The notes beneath the pieces are model-generated. The model did not search any database, was not told the origin of the DNA, and saw nothing but the letters and a program-made list of their open reading frames with translations. The position numbers and the translations under genes are program-made. This document shows, in pieces, positions 13,715 through 22,589 of a stretch of DNA of 64,000 nucleotides (its first letter is position 1; every line of letters begins with the position of its first letter). Source of the DNA: an uncultured Clostridia bacterium (lineage in GTDB: Bacteria; Bacillota; Clostridia; Lachnospirales; Anaerotignaceae); assembly GCA_910586765.1 (NCBI GenBank), contig CAJUJJ010000001.1, positions 62,001-126,000 of the forward strand, in the 5' to 3' direction.

Positions 13715-14740
13715 TTATTCTTTTGTTACTATTTTATGAAAAGTAACTATTTTTTTATTCATAGATATTTTATTGACTTGATAACCATATTGTATTAGCT
13801 CCTTTTTATATTTTAAAAAAGAGTGGTCTATGGGTATGTTTATAATATTTTGTATTTGTTCAAATGTTAGTTGTAAAAAATCACTTCCACTTTTTTGAAC
13901 ATATTCCCATAAAGCTGTATATTTACTCACAATATTTTTTTCTCCTTCAAATTCTAAATCAAATTTTACTACAAAATCTTCTTCACATTCAAATTCTTCT
14001 GCTTCTATCTGCTTTACAAAATAATCTTCATTTTTACAATAAATTTGTGCAGTAATGGTTTTTAATATAGGTATTCCATATTCCTCTATACCACAGCCAT
14101 CTTCTTTTAACAGTTTTAATTCACAAACAATTTCTTTAAACAATTCATAACCACAAATTGCTTTATTTTCTGCTAAATATTTTGATAATGTGTTATTTCC
14201 TCTCAAAAGACACTCTAATTTATAATACTGTTTTCTATCTAACACCACGTGATATATTCGTCTATCATTCCATATTTTTCTAAAGTCAATAATTTCTGAA
14301 ATCACTTCTGCATCATTTATAATTTCTAAATGAACTAACTTGTTATTTTGTTCCTTTACTCCAATGCAAATAAACAAATCAGGTGATATACTATAGTGGT
14401 ATCGGAACATATCTATAAAATCATTATCTATTGCAACAGGAGTACCACATACTTTTTCTATTTCTTTTATATCAATAATATCTCCAAATTTTAGCCCAAT
14501 TCCTATTTCTTTTAATATTACATTTCCTACTCGTCTTTCTTTACTATTTTCTATTTCAGTCAAACTAATTGCAGATGTTTTTTCACCATTCCCTTTTTTA
14601 AAACATAAAAATTTATGGGCAAAAAAGTTAACAACCATTTCTGCTTGTCCTGATACTCCACCATATTCAATTTCTTGTTCACATATACCATAATGCTGGA
14701 AAATTTCTTTGAATGTTAACATATTTAATTTTAAATTCAA
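13715..14740 (-). CDS. Uncharacterised 341-residue protein after rtcB
   Basis: I do not recognise a family for the whole protein. It is soluble and mixed alpha/beta. The C-terminal 60 residues (KYTALWEYVQKSG, LTFEQIQNIINI, LKYKKELIQYGYQV) resemble the small DUF7662-like domain seen in many bacterial proteins. The start is TTG at 14740 with AGAGGTG eight bases upstream; an ATG lies at 14722. It follows rtcB by 34 bp on the same strand, so co-transcription is likely and an RNA-repair-related role is possible. Confidence 0.7.
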   Translation of the reverse strand: MNLKLNMLTFKEIFQHYGICEQEIEYGGVSGQAEMVVNFFAHKFLCFKKGNGEKTSAISLTEIENSKERRVGNVILKEIGIGLKFGDIIDIKEIEKVCGTPVAIDNDFIDMFRYHYSISPDLFICIGVKEQNNKLVHLEIINDAEVISEIIDFRKIWNDRRIYHVVLDRKQYYKLECLLRGNNTLSKYLAENKAICGYELFKEIVCELKLLKEDGCGIEEYGIPILKTITAQIYCKNEDYFVKQIEAEEFECEEDFVVKFDLEFEGEKNIVSKYTALWEYVQKSGSDFLQLTFEQIQNIINIPIDHSFLKYKKELIQYGYQVNKISMNKKIVTFHKIVTKE

Positions 14741-14774
14741 AATATAACACCTCTTTATTTATTTTTTATAAATA

Positions 14775-15971
14775 CTACTCTGCTTTAAAATTATACATTG
14801 GTTTCATTATTTCTACAACATCAACTGTTTGCTGTACTGCATTTAAAATATCTTCTAATTTTTTATAAGCCATAGGGGACTCGTCAAGTGTTTTTTCTGT
14901 TACACAAGTGGAATAAATGCCTTCCATTTCTTTTTGATATTGTTCTAATGTAAAACACTCTTTTGCTTGGCTTCTGCTAAATAGCCTTCCTGCACCATGC
15001 GGAGCAGAATAATTCCATTCCTCATTGCCTTTTCCTATTGCTAATATACTGCCCTCTTTCATATTGATAGGAATAAGTACTTTTTCCCCTTTTTTTGCAG
15101 AAATTGCCCCTTTTCTGACAATATTCTGTTCTACATCAATATAGTTATGTATCGTATGAAATGCTTCTTGTACCTGCCAATTCATACCTTCTATTATTTT
15201 TTGTGCAATCAATTCTCTATTTTGTTCTGCAAACTGCTGACATATTTTGACATCTTCTAAATACTGCTGCATATATTTTCCATACAAAAAACATAAATCT
15301 TCTGGCATTTCTAATTCTTTTGGTGTCCAAGTAATTTCTTTGAGTGCCTTTTGTAATTCTTTTCTTCTTCCTTCTGCTTTATATTGTGCTATCATTTGTT
15401 CCTTTTTTTGAAAATATTCTTCTTTTCCTTTTTGCAAACTAATTGCCATATCTTGATAATAATTTGCTACTTGTTTTCCTAGATTGCGGCTTCCTGTATG
15501 TATTACCATATATTTTACATTATCTGTTGTTTTTTCCATTTCAATAAAATGATTTCCTCCCCCTAATGTTCCTATGCTTCTCAGTATTCTTTTGGTATCT
15601 TTTAAATTTCTATAACAATGTAACACTGTTAAATCAAATTGTTTTTGTCTGCCTTCCCAAACATTTTTACCAGAAGGTATTGTATGTACAACTGCATCTA
15701 ATTTTTCAAAATCAATGTCTATTTTTCCTAGACACACTGTATACATACCACAACCTATATCTACCCCTACAATATTTGGTACAACTTTATCGCTTATTGT
15801 CATGGTCATACCTATTGTACAGCCTGCTCCTGTATGTACATCTGGCATAATTCTTATTTTGCTATGTTTTGTAAATACTTGGTCACACAACATTTGTATT
15901 TGTTCTATTGCACTATCTTCTATGGTATTTCCATACACTATGGCTTCATTTTGTTTTCCTATAATTTTCAT
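14775..15971 (-). CDS. rtcB: tRNA-splicing ligase RtcB
   Basis: The 398-residue enzyme has the RtcB signature motifs: MPDVHTGAGCTIG, VDIGCGM, GTLGGGNHFIE, IHTGSRNLG and APHGAGR. The last contains the His that takes GMP. RtcB uses GTP and Mn2+ to join RNA 2',3'-cyclic-phosphate or 3'-phosphate ends to 5'-OH ends. The ATG at 15971 has AGGAGG upstream; the longer TTG form is not needed. The protein is shorter than E. coli RtcB but keeps the core motifs. It is followed by the 341-residue unknown gene. Confidence 0.95.
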   Translation of the reverse strand: MKIIGKQNEAIVYGNTIEDSAIEQIQMLCDQVFTKHSKIRIMPDVHTGAGCTIGMTMTISDKVVPNIVGVDIGCGMYTVCLGKIDIDFEKLDAVVHTIPSGKNVWEGRQKQFDLTVLHCYRNLKDTKRILRSIGTLGGGNHFIEMEKTTDNVKYMVIHTGSRNLGKQVANYYQDMAISLQKGKEEYFQKKEQMIAQYKAEGRRKELQKALKEITWTPKELEMPEDLCFLYGKYMQQYLEDVKICQQFAEQNRELIAQKIIEGMNWQVQEAFHTIHNYIDVEQNIVRKGAISAKKGEKVLIPINMKEGSILAIGKGNEEWNYSAPHGAGRLFSRSQAKECFTLEQYQKEMEGIYSTCVTEKTLDESPMAYKKLEDILNAVQQTVDVVEIMKPMYNFKAE

Positions 15972-15985
15972 GCCTTTTCCTCCTT

Positions 15986-16045
15986 TTTGCAAAAAAAAGG
16001 GCTTACAGAATAAAAGTACATTTGTACTCTATTCCATAAGCCCGA
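15986..16045 (-). terminator. Terminator between trpS and rtcB
   Basis: GGGCTTA and TAAGCCC close a long imperfect stem with an inner GAATA...GTAC/GTAC...TATTC part, followed by TTTTTTTT on the minus strand. It ends only about 15 bases before the rtcB start. It may therefore act as an attenuator in the rtcB leader as well as the end of trpS. Confidence 0.75.
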
Positions 16046-16116
16046 TGTCACACTATTTATTTTTGTTATTACTACTATCGGCTGACATTTTTAAAACTTA
16101 ATATCAAAATAATAAA

Positions 16117-17124
16117 TTATAATACTCTTTGGGGAAATCCTATTTTTTTCTGTACTTTTCGCAATGTTTTTTGTGCTAGCATAGATGCCTTTTCTGCTCC
16201 CTGTTTTATGACATCATTGACATAGTCTTGATTTTTTTCTAGTTCTTTTACTTTTTTCTGTATTGGTTCTAAATTTGCTACAACAGCTTCTCCTACTGCT
16301 TTTTTAAATGTACCATATCCTGCATTGGCAAATTCTTTTTCTGCTTGTGCTATGGTTTCTCCTGTAACAGCACAGTAAATATCAAGTAAATTTCTAATAC
16401 CAGCTTTTTCTTCACTATAACGCACTTCATTTTCTGAATCTGTCATTGCTCTTTTTATTTTATTCATAATAACGGCAGGCTCATCTAATAATGCTATGGT
16501 ATTGTTTTTATTTTCGTCAGATTTTGACATTTTTTTAGTTGGTTCTTGCAATGCCATAATTCTCGCACCAACTTTTCCAATATATGCCTCTGGTATTTTA
16601 AACACATCACCATATATGCCATTAAAACGTCCTGCAATATCTCTTGTAATTTCCAAATGCTGTCTTTGGTCTTCTCCTACTGGTACTAAATCTGTCTGAT
16701 ATAACAATATATCTGCTGCCATAAGTACAGGATAAGTAAACAATCCTGCATTGATATTATCTGCATGAGAAAGTGATTTTTCTTTAAACTGCGTCATTCT
16801 GTTCAGTTCTCCCATATAAGTATAGCAGTTCAATATCCAGCCTAATTCTGCGTGCTGAGGCACATGGGATTGATAATATAATATACTTTTTTGAGGGTCT
16901 AATCCAACAGCTAAATACTGTAAAAGCAATTCTTTTGCTTGTTTTCTCAATTTAGAAGGGTCTTGACGTACTGTAATTGCGTGCATATCTACAATACAAT
17001 ACAAACAATTATAATCATCTTGCAATTTTGTCCAATTATTCAATGCTCCTAAATAATTACCCAATGTAATTAGCCCAGAGGGCTGCATACCACTAAATAT
17101 AATCTTTTTTTGTTGTTCTTCCAT
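16117..17124 (-). CDS. trpS: Tryptophanyl-tRNA synthetase
   Basis: The 335-residue class I synthetase has the HIGH-equivalent motif TLGNYLGAL near residue 20, the block GEDQRQHLE, and the KMSKS motif (KKMSKSDEN) near residue 197. It charges tRNA-Trp. ATG 17124 follows AAGGAGAG; the 14-residue upstream extension lies in the leader. A T-box with a UGG specifier controls it. Confidence 0.96.
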   Translation of the reverse strand: MEEQQKKIIFSGMQPSGLITLGNYLGALNNWTKLQDDYNCLYCIVDMHAITVRQDPSKLRKQAKELLLQYLAVGLDPQKSILYYQSHVPQHAELGWILNCYTYMGELNRMTQFKEKSLSHADNINAGLFTYPVLMAADILLYQTDLVPVGEDQRQHLEITRDIAGRFNGIYGDVFKIPEAYIGKVGARIMALQEPTKKMSKSDENKNNTIALLDEPAVIMNKIKRAMTDSENEVRYSEEKAGIRNLLDIYCAVTGETIAQAEKEFANAGYGTFKKAVGEAVVANLEPIQKKVKELEKNQDYVNDVIKQGAEKASMLAQKTLRKVQKKIGFPQRVL

Positions 17125-17148
17125 TATTTTTCTCTCCTTTTTTGGTAA

Positions 17149-17188
17149 TAAAAAAGTCCTCTGCATACTTCAAAAATACGCAGAGGAC
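17149..17188 (-). terminator. T-box terminator of trpS
   Basis: GTCCTCTGCGTA and TATGCAGAGGAC form a strong stem followed by TTTTTT in minus sense. It is the alternative to the antiterminator formed with the T-box at 17200-17212. Confidence 0.85.
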
Positions 17189-17432
17189 GTAATATTTTAC
17201 GTGGTGCCACCTCTATTGGTTACAATGTAACCCTCTCATTGTTGTACAAACAATACAACATTCTCTATAACGGGAGAATACCGAGTTACATACTATTCTA
17301 AAAAGAAGTTCTGTTTCTGCTCACAAGTCCATTCCAGCAATAATACTGTATTGGTTTGCATCAAACACCAACTTTCTGAAATCAGCTTTTATTGTGTACT
17401 TACTCTTGGTCAACACTTTTACATTATATTGT
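17189..17432 (-). promoter_or_regulatory. Trp-specific T-box leader
   Basis: The T-box sequence AGGTGGCACCACG is at 17200-17212 in minus sense, following a GGTTAC...GTAACC hairpin. The specifier loop reads GAATGGAC, with the UGG Trp codon at 17329-17331. The conserved stem I end TTGTGAGC follows. Uncharged tRNA-Trp would stabilise the antiterminator and allow trpS transcription. Confidence 0.9.
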
Positions 17433-17439
17433 TAATATC

Positions 17440-17467
17440 ATTTTAATCTTTTTTTATGATTTGTCAA
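17440..17467 (-). promoter_or_regulatory. Promoter of the trpS T-box transcript
   Basis: TTGACA (17462-17467), a 16-bp spacer and TAAAAT (17440-17445) lie on the minus strand upstream of stem I. Confidence 0.55.
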
Positions 17468-17587
17468 TAACATTGTCATAAATATTAAAAATTATCGTGC
17501 ACTGTGCATTACTACAAAATCACTTGCAAAATACAACAATTTTTACTATGATATAATATAAATTAAAATCGAAAGGATTTGTATAAT

Positions 17588-18616
17588 ATGAGTTTCAAAG
17601 TAATACAAAACATTCCCTCTCCTGAGGAAATGCTCGAAAAAGTGCCTATGTCACCAAAATTACAACAAATTAAAAAACAGCGTGATGAAGAAATGAAGGC
17701 AATACTGGAAGGAAAAGAAAATAAATTTATTGTTGTAGTTGGCCCTTGTTCCGCCAGTGATGAAGATGCTGTATGTGATTATGTTTCTCGTTTGGCAAAA
17801 CTAAATGACGAGGTAAAACAAAAACTGTTTATTGTACCTCGTATTTATACCAATAAACCTAGAACAACAGGAGAAGGCTACAAAGGTATGCTTCATCAGC
17901 CTGACCCTGAAAAAGGTGCAAATATATTAAAAGGCATTGTAGCACTCAGAAAAATGCACATCAGAGCAATAGAAGAATCTCATTTGACGGCAGCAGATGA
18001 AATGCTTTATCCTGAAAATTTGCCCTATGTCGATGATATGCTTTCCTATATTGCTATAGGTGCTCGTTCTGTTGAAAATCAACAACATAGACTGGTTTCT
18101 AGCGGCATTGATGTACCTGTAGGTATGAAAAATCCTACAAGTGGTACTTATAGCGTTATGCTCAATTCTATACACGCAGCACAGTCTGGACATACATTTA
18201 TGTACCGTGACCATGAAGTTTCTACTACTGGTAATCCTTATGCCCATGCTATATTACGTGGTTCCGTAAACAAACATGGTCAAAACATACCAAATTATCA
18301 CTATGAAGATATGATATTAGTGCATGAACTTTATCAAAAGCACGGTCTTGTAAATCCTTGTGTTATGGTAGATGCAAACCATGCCAATTCTAAAAAAATA
18401 TATTATGAACAACCAAGAATTGTAGCGGAAATACTTCACAACAGAAAAATAAACAAAGATATTTGCAATATGGTAAAAGGTGTTATGATTGAGAGTTTTA
18501 TAGAAGAAGGCAATCAAAAAACAGATGGCCATATTTATGGAAAATCTATTACAGATGCTTGTATTGGTTGGGATACTACAAAAGAATTGCTTCTTTATAT
18601 GGCAGATAATGTTTGA
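17588..18616 (+). CDS. 3-deoxy-7-phosphoheptulonate (DAHP) synthase
   Basis: The 342-residue enzyme is of the AroF/G/H type (type I-alpha). Motifs are VVGPCSASDE near residue 53, PRIYTNKPRTTGEGYKG for phosphoenolpyruvate binding, and VDANHANS with the metal ligands near 275. It condenses PEP with erythrose-4-phosphate, the first step of aromatic amino-acid synthesis. ATG 17588 has AAAGGA ten bases upstream; the TTG at 17579 would touch the ribosome site. The gene is monocistronic. Which aromatic amino acid inhibits it cannot be read from the sequence. Confidence 0.95.
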   Translation: MSFKVIQNIPSPEEMLEKVPMSPKLQQIKKQRDEEMKAILEGKENKFIVVVGPCSASDEDAVCDYVSRLAKLNDEVKQKLFIVPRIYTNKPRTTGEGYKGMLHQPDPEKGANILKGIVALRKMHIRAIEESHLTAADEMLYPENLPYVDDMLSYIAIGARSVENQQHRLVSSGIDVPVGMKNPTSGTYSVMLNSIHAAQSGHTFMYRDHEVSTTGNPYAHAILRGSVNKHGQNIPNYHYEDMILVHELYQKHGLVNPCVMVDANHANSKKIYYEQPRIVAEILHNRKINKDICNMVKGVMIESFIEEGNQKTDGHIYGKSITDACIGWDTTKELLLYMADNV

Positions 18617-18617
18617 T

Positions 18618-18657
18618 AAAAAAGCACTCACTATAAAAAAGTGAGTGCTTTTTATTA
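18618..18657. terminator. Bidirectional terminator after the DAHP synthase gene
   Basis: AAAAAGCACTCAC and GTGAGTGCTTTTT form a strong stem that serves the DAHP synthase gene and the convergent SUKH gene. Confidence 0.85.
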
Positions 18658-18695
18658 CTAAAACTACTTATCGCCTTTTTTTGATTTTTATTCAC

Positions 18696-19199
18696 TTATT
18701 CTTCATAAAATTCTTCCAATTCTTCTGAATCTACAAGCCCTCTAATGAAATCCTCAAAATTATCTGCTAAAAGGGTAATTTCATAATCTAACTCTTGGTC
18801 AATATGTACCACTTTAGGTTCTCCTTGCCTACCACACTCACGATAATCTAAAAAAATCATTTCATGTCCAGCAGAAGGAGTATCACAAATAGCTACACCA
18901 ATATCAGGATATCCCCAATCGTTTTTCATAAATTGATTTTCATCACAAATAGAATTAATTTTTATAAACTTAGTGACCCACACTATCTTCCAACTATTTG
19001 ATATAGTTACTAGAAAATCTGTTTTTTTAATCAAACCTCCATTATGCTGTTTCATTAACCAAATGTAAGAAGCAGGCAATTTGTAATCAAGCTCTTTTTC
19101 GATTTCTGCAATTAACTCATCAGATGGAGGCTCTCCAATCAAATCCATATTTTCAGCATCATCGTTCCAAAAATCAGTAAAATCAAAGTCCTCAAACAT
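18696..19199 (-). CDS. SMI1/KNR4 (SUKH-1) family protein
   Basis: The acidic 167-residue protein shows the SUKH pattern: PPSDELIAEIEKELDYKLPASYIWLMKQHNGG at residues about 24-56 and GYPDIGVAICDTPSAGHEMIFLDY near 97-120. Many bacterial SUKH proteins are immunity proteins against polymorphic toxins. No toxin gene is beside it, so it may be an orphan immunity gene or have another role. Confidence is high for the family and low for the function. Confidence 0.82.
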   Translation of the reverse strand: MFEDFDFTDFWNDDAENMDLIGEPPSDELIAEIEKELDYKLPASYIWLMKQHNGGLIKKTDFLVTISNSWKIVWVTKFIKINSICDENQFMKNDWGYPDIGVAICDTPSAGHEMIFLDYRECGRQGEPKVVHIDQELDYEITLLADNFEDFIRGLVDSEELEEFYEE

Positions 19200-19348
19200 A
19201 TTTCATTCTCCTTGTTATATTTTAATTTATATTTCTAATAGAATACTACAATTATGCTCATACCTCTTAAATTTTTATATGCCCAGTCTGTCAAAGAATT
19301 TATTTTTACTGTAATAAAGTAGGACTATAAAAAAGTGAGTGCTTTTTA

Positions 19349-20596
19349 CTATCCTCTTATAAATTCCTGTATTGCTGTATTTAAGTCTTCACAAGTCAAC
19401 AGTGATAGCTGTTTCCTTTCTTCTTTTTCTTTTGCAATTTGAGAACAAAACATTGCATTTTGCTGCCACTGCATAAATCTTTCTGCTGCTACTGCCATAG
19501 TATGCTCCAATAATCTTCTTGCTTCTCTACCATTACCAAAATTTTCATCTTTTACTCTTTTTTCAAAAAATGGTAAAAGTACATCTTCCCAGCCTTTTTC
19601 TAAATGAAATGTTGCATTATTTGCCAATGCTTCAAATATGTCAAGCATTTCTTTTGCAGAATAAGGCGAAAAATGAACTGTAAATGTTATTCTACTTGAT
19701 ATACCAGGATTTTCGTCCAAAAAGCGTTTCATCTTATTATTTTTTTCATGAATATCTCCTCCATATCCTGCAAATATAATCAATTTATCATCACTATGTT
19801 CTTCTACTTCTATGCAAAGCTGTGCCAATGCTTCTTGTGAAAAATTATCTGTCCTTTCTGTTTCATTATAATTTACCAGAGAATATGCCTCATCTATTAT
19901 AATAATGTCATTTGTTTCAAATATTTGATGTACTCTGTCAGAAGTCTGCCCAACATATTTCGCTTTTAATTGTGTTCCTGTAACATAGGCAATACTTCCT
20001 CCTGAAAGTAATTCTTGTTCTGTCATCATTTCTGCAAAATATCTTGCTGATGTTGTTTTTGCTGTACCAGGAGGGCCTATAAATGCTAACACTTTATGTA
20101 TAGGCGGTGTTGGCAAATGATATTCTTCTCTTTTTCTGGCAAACTGATACACCGCACCTAATTTACATAATGTATGTTTCATTTCTTCCTGTCCTATGAC
20201 ATTTTGACAAAGCCTTTGATATGCTGCCGTTTCTTTAGGTGATACGTCCATTACTTTCGTTTTTTGTCTTTCGGGCATTTGATGCTGCAAGTGATATTTT
20301 CCATATTCTATATATGCCTTTAAAAATTCATATTCCTGTACAGAAAGCCTTTTTTCAAATTTGTTTCCTACTTCTGATATGTCTGCATTTGCTATCAATT
20401 CCAAAAATTTCATTCTATCTTGATTGAATTTCATAACACCACTGTCATTTATAATTGCAAAATCAAAACCTTGATTTTTATATACTGCATATATTTTTTG
20501 TATTGTCAAAGCAGCTTCTTCTGTTGGTGTTTTGGAAACATATGCTGCATTTTCAAAAGAACGCTGCTCTAATTCTTTTAGCTTTTTTTCTTCCAT
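19349..20596 (-). CDS. AAA+ ATPase of the CbxX/SpoVK family
   Basis: The 415-residue protein has Walker A GPPGTAKTTSARYFA near residue 175, Walker B IIIDEAYSLV near 235, and sensor/Arg-finger regions typical of CbxX/CfxQ. SpoVK relatives act in spore maturation, other relatives in enzyme remodelling. The N-terminal 120 residues are helical and not recognised. It follows the cell-surface glycosidase gene by 14 bp on the same strand. Confidence 0.85.
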   Translation of the reverse strand: MEEKKLKELEQRSFENAAYVSKTPTEEAALTIQKIYAVYKNQGFDFAIINDSGVMKFNQDRMKFLELIANADISEVGNKFEKRLSVQEYEFLKAYIEYGKYHLQHQMPERQKTKVMDVSPKETAAYQRLCQNVIGQEEMKHTLCKLGAVYQFARKREEYHLPTPPIHKVLAFIGPPGTAKTTSARYFAEMMTEQELLSGGSIAYVTGTQLKAKYVGQTSDRVHQIFETNDIIIIDEAYSLVNYNETERTDNFSQEALAQLCIEVEEHSDDKLIIFAGYGGDIHEKNNKMKRFLDENPGISSRITFTVHFSPYSAKEMLDIFEALANNATFHLEKGWEDVLLPFFEKRVKDENFGNGREARRLLEHTMAVAAERFMQWQQNAMFCSQIAKEKEERKQLSLLTCEDLNTAIQEFIRG

Positions 20597-20610
20597 ACTA
20601 CTTTAACTCC

Positions 20611-22434
20611 TTATTCTGTATAGCTACTATCACTTTGTATTGCAATACTCTGTGACTGTTCATTCCATGCTACACCGAAATCAATTTCTTTTGCTAAATC
20701 CCTCAATTTAAAATAGGTATTCCCATCTATATTATAAGCCAGTAATGCTTTTTCTACTCCATTAAAATACAATGTAACAGTAGAACACAATGCTTTTTTA
20801 TTTTTTGCCGCACCTTTTTGCAGTTCTCCTCCTGCTACGGTATAAGCTGTATTTGTTACAACATTAATTGCTTTTTCTTTTTCATTCCAAAGTGTATCAA
20901 ACTGTTTTTGTGTGCCATTTAATGCCATTGCTACATCTCTCAATTTAAAATAAGTAAAATCATTTATAATATAAGCATCAAATGCTATTTCCTTACTGTC
21001 CACAAGCACTTTTGTATTTGCTATAAAAGCGTCTTGTTCTGCTGTAGGTAATGAACAAATTTCATCTGGTGGTGTTTGTACTGGTGGTTCTGGCTCTGGT
21101 GTAGGTTCTACTGGTTCTGGTATAGGCTCTACTGGGTCAAATACCACTGGTGCATTATTTTGTTCAGGTGGTATTACAACTTCTGGTGTTTCTGTTTGTT
21201 CAGGTGGTGTATTTTCTGTAGAAGGTGTTTGCTCTTGTGGTGTTTGTGGTGTAGGTATCTGCTGTCCTGTGCCATCTTTTTTCGCATAATAATTCATCAC
21301 TGCTACTTTACAATTTTGTCTGTTATCAAGCAAATCTCTCAAACTAAAATAAAAACTGCCTTTTACACCATATCGCTCATTAAGTAAAAGTTCTTCTCCT
21401 ATTTCTGCTGCAACATCATCTTTATAAATGCCCTGTCCTATGTATAAATCTACATTTGTATTTTTAACTTCTTCTGTCCACCATTTTATAAGTGTTTCAT
21501 AATCTGCGGCTGCTGTACCTCTTGCCCAATAAATTTGAGGTACAATATAATCTACATATCTATTTTTTATCCATGTTCTTACATCGCCATAAACAGCATA
21601 ATATCCTTCCGCTCCCTTTGTATCAGAACCCGTACTATCAGAACCTTTATTTTTCCAAATTCCCATAGGGCTTACACCAAAGGCTACATCTGATTTAATA
21701 GATTTTATAGTATCATGCACTCGTCTAATCATATCATTTACATTTGCCCTTCTCTGATTTGCTTGTTGTCCATCTTGTGTTTCTCCCTCATTTAAAGGAT
21801 AACCATTTGGATAAAAATAATCATCAAAATGTATGGCATCTACATTATAATTTGTTACAATTTCGGCAACCGTGTCACAAATATGTTGTTTTACTGCTTC
21901 ATTTGCTGGGTCATAATACAAACCATTGTTGTAAGTAATTACCCAATCTGTATGCAGTCTTGCAGGGTGATTTTCTGCTAATACACTCATATCTGTACCG
22001 CTTGTTGTAATTCTATAGGGATTGAGCCAAGCGTGAAATTCCATATCTCTTTTGTGCGTTTCTTCTATCATAAATGCCATAGGGTCATATCCGGGATTTT
22101 TTCCTTGCGTACCCGTCAATATTTCACTCCATGGATTGATATTTGACTGATAAAAAGCATCTGCTTTGGGACGCATTTGCACTACAACAGTATTTAATCC
22201 CATATTTTTGATTTCATCTAATTTTGTAATAAATTCTTGTTTTTGTTTCTGTTCATCATTCTGTACGGATGGATAATCTGCACTATATACTGTAGAAATC
22301 CATACTGCCCTCATATCATTTTTGTTGCTATTACTTGACTGCTCTAATGCTTCCGCCTCTTGTGGTATTAACGCACAAGCACTCAATAAACAAACGCTTA
22401 ATAATGCAGACACATATTTTTTTAAATTTTTCAT
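20611..22434 (-). CDS. Secreted GHL10/DUF187-type glycosidase with copper-amine-oxidase-like repeats
   Basis: The 607-residue exported protein starts at ATG 22434 behind AAAGGACGG. It has a signal with a possible lipobox (LLSAC, residues 16-20). Residues about 40-350 match the glycosyl hydrolase-like 10 fold: MRAVWISTVYS, HAWLNPYR, VDAIHFDDYF, FGVSPMGIW and YVDYIVPQIYW. A Pro/Glu-rich linker (about 390-470) follows. Two copies of a stalk domain end the protein, both with TYFKLRDVA/TYFKLRDLA. The likely substrate is peptidoglycan or a cell-surface polysaccharide, with the repeats holding it in the wall. Confidence 0.88.
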   Translation of the reverse strand: MKNLKKYVSALLSVCLLSACALIPQEAEALEQSSNSNKNDMRAVWISTVYSADYPSVQNDEQKQKQEFITKLDEIKNMGLNTVVVQMRPKADAFYQSNINPWSEILTGTQGKNPGYDPMAFMIEETHKRDMEFHAWLNPYRITTSGTDMSVLAENHPARLHTDWVITYNNGLYYDPANEAVKQHICDTVAEIVTNYNVDAIHFDDYFYPNGYPLNEGETQDGQQANQRRANVNDMIRRVHDTIKSIKSDVAFGVSPMGIWKNKGSDSTGSDTKGAEGYYAVYGDVRTWIKNRYVDYIVPQIYWARGTAAADYETLIKWWTEEVKNTNVDLYIGQGIYKDDVAAEIGEELLLNERYGVKGSFYFSLRDLLDNRQNCKVAVMNYYAKKDGTGQQIPTPQTPQEQTPSTENTPPEQTETPEVVIPPEQNNAPVVFDPVEPIPEPVEPTPEPEPPVQTPPDEICSLPTAEQDAFIANTKVLVDSKEIAFDAYIINDFTYFKLRDVAMALNGTQKQFDTLWNEKEKAINVVTNTAYTVAGGELQKGAAKNKKALCSTVTLYFNGVEKALLAYNIDGNTYFKLRDLAKEIDFGVAWNEQSQSIAIQSDSSYTE

Positions 22435-22589
22435 AATTTCCGTCCTTTCTTTATTCATTGCTTTAAATTGCTATTTTTTTATTATAGCATTATTTATAAC
22501 AACTGTCTTTACGATTTTATTACAATATTGTGTTGAAAAATGATTTCTATTCTTGTATGATATACAAAAAACAGACGAGGTGAACAATT

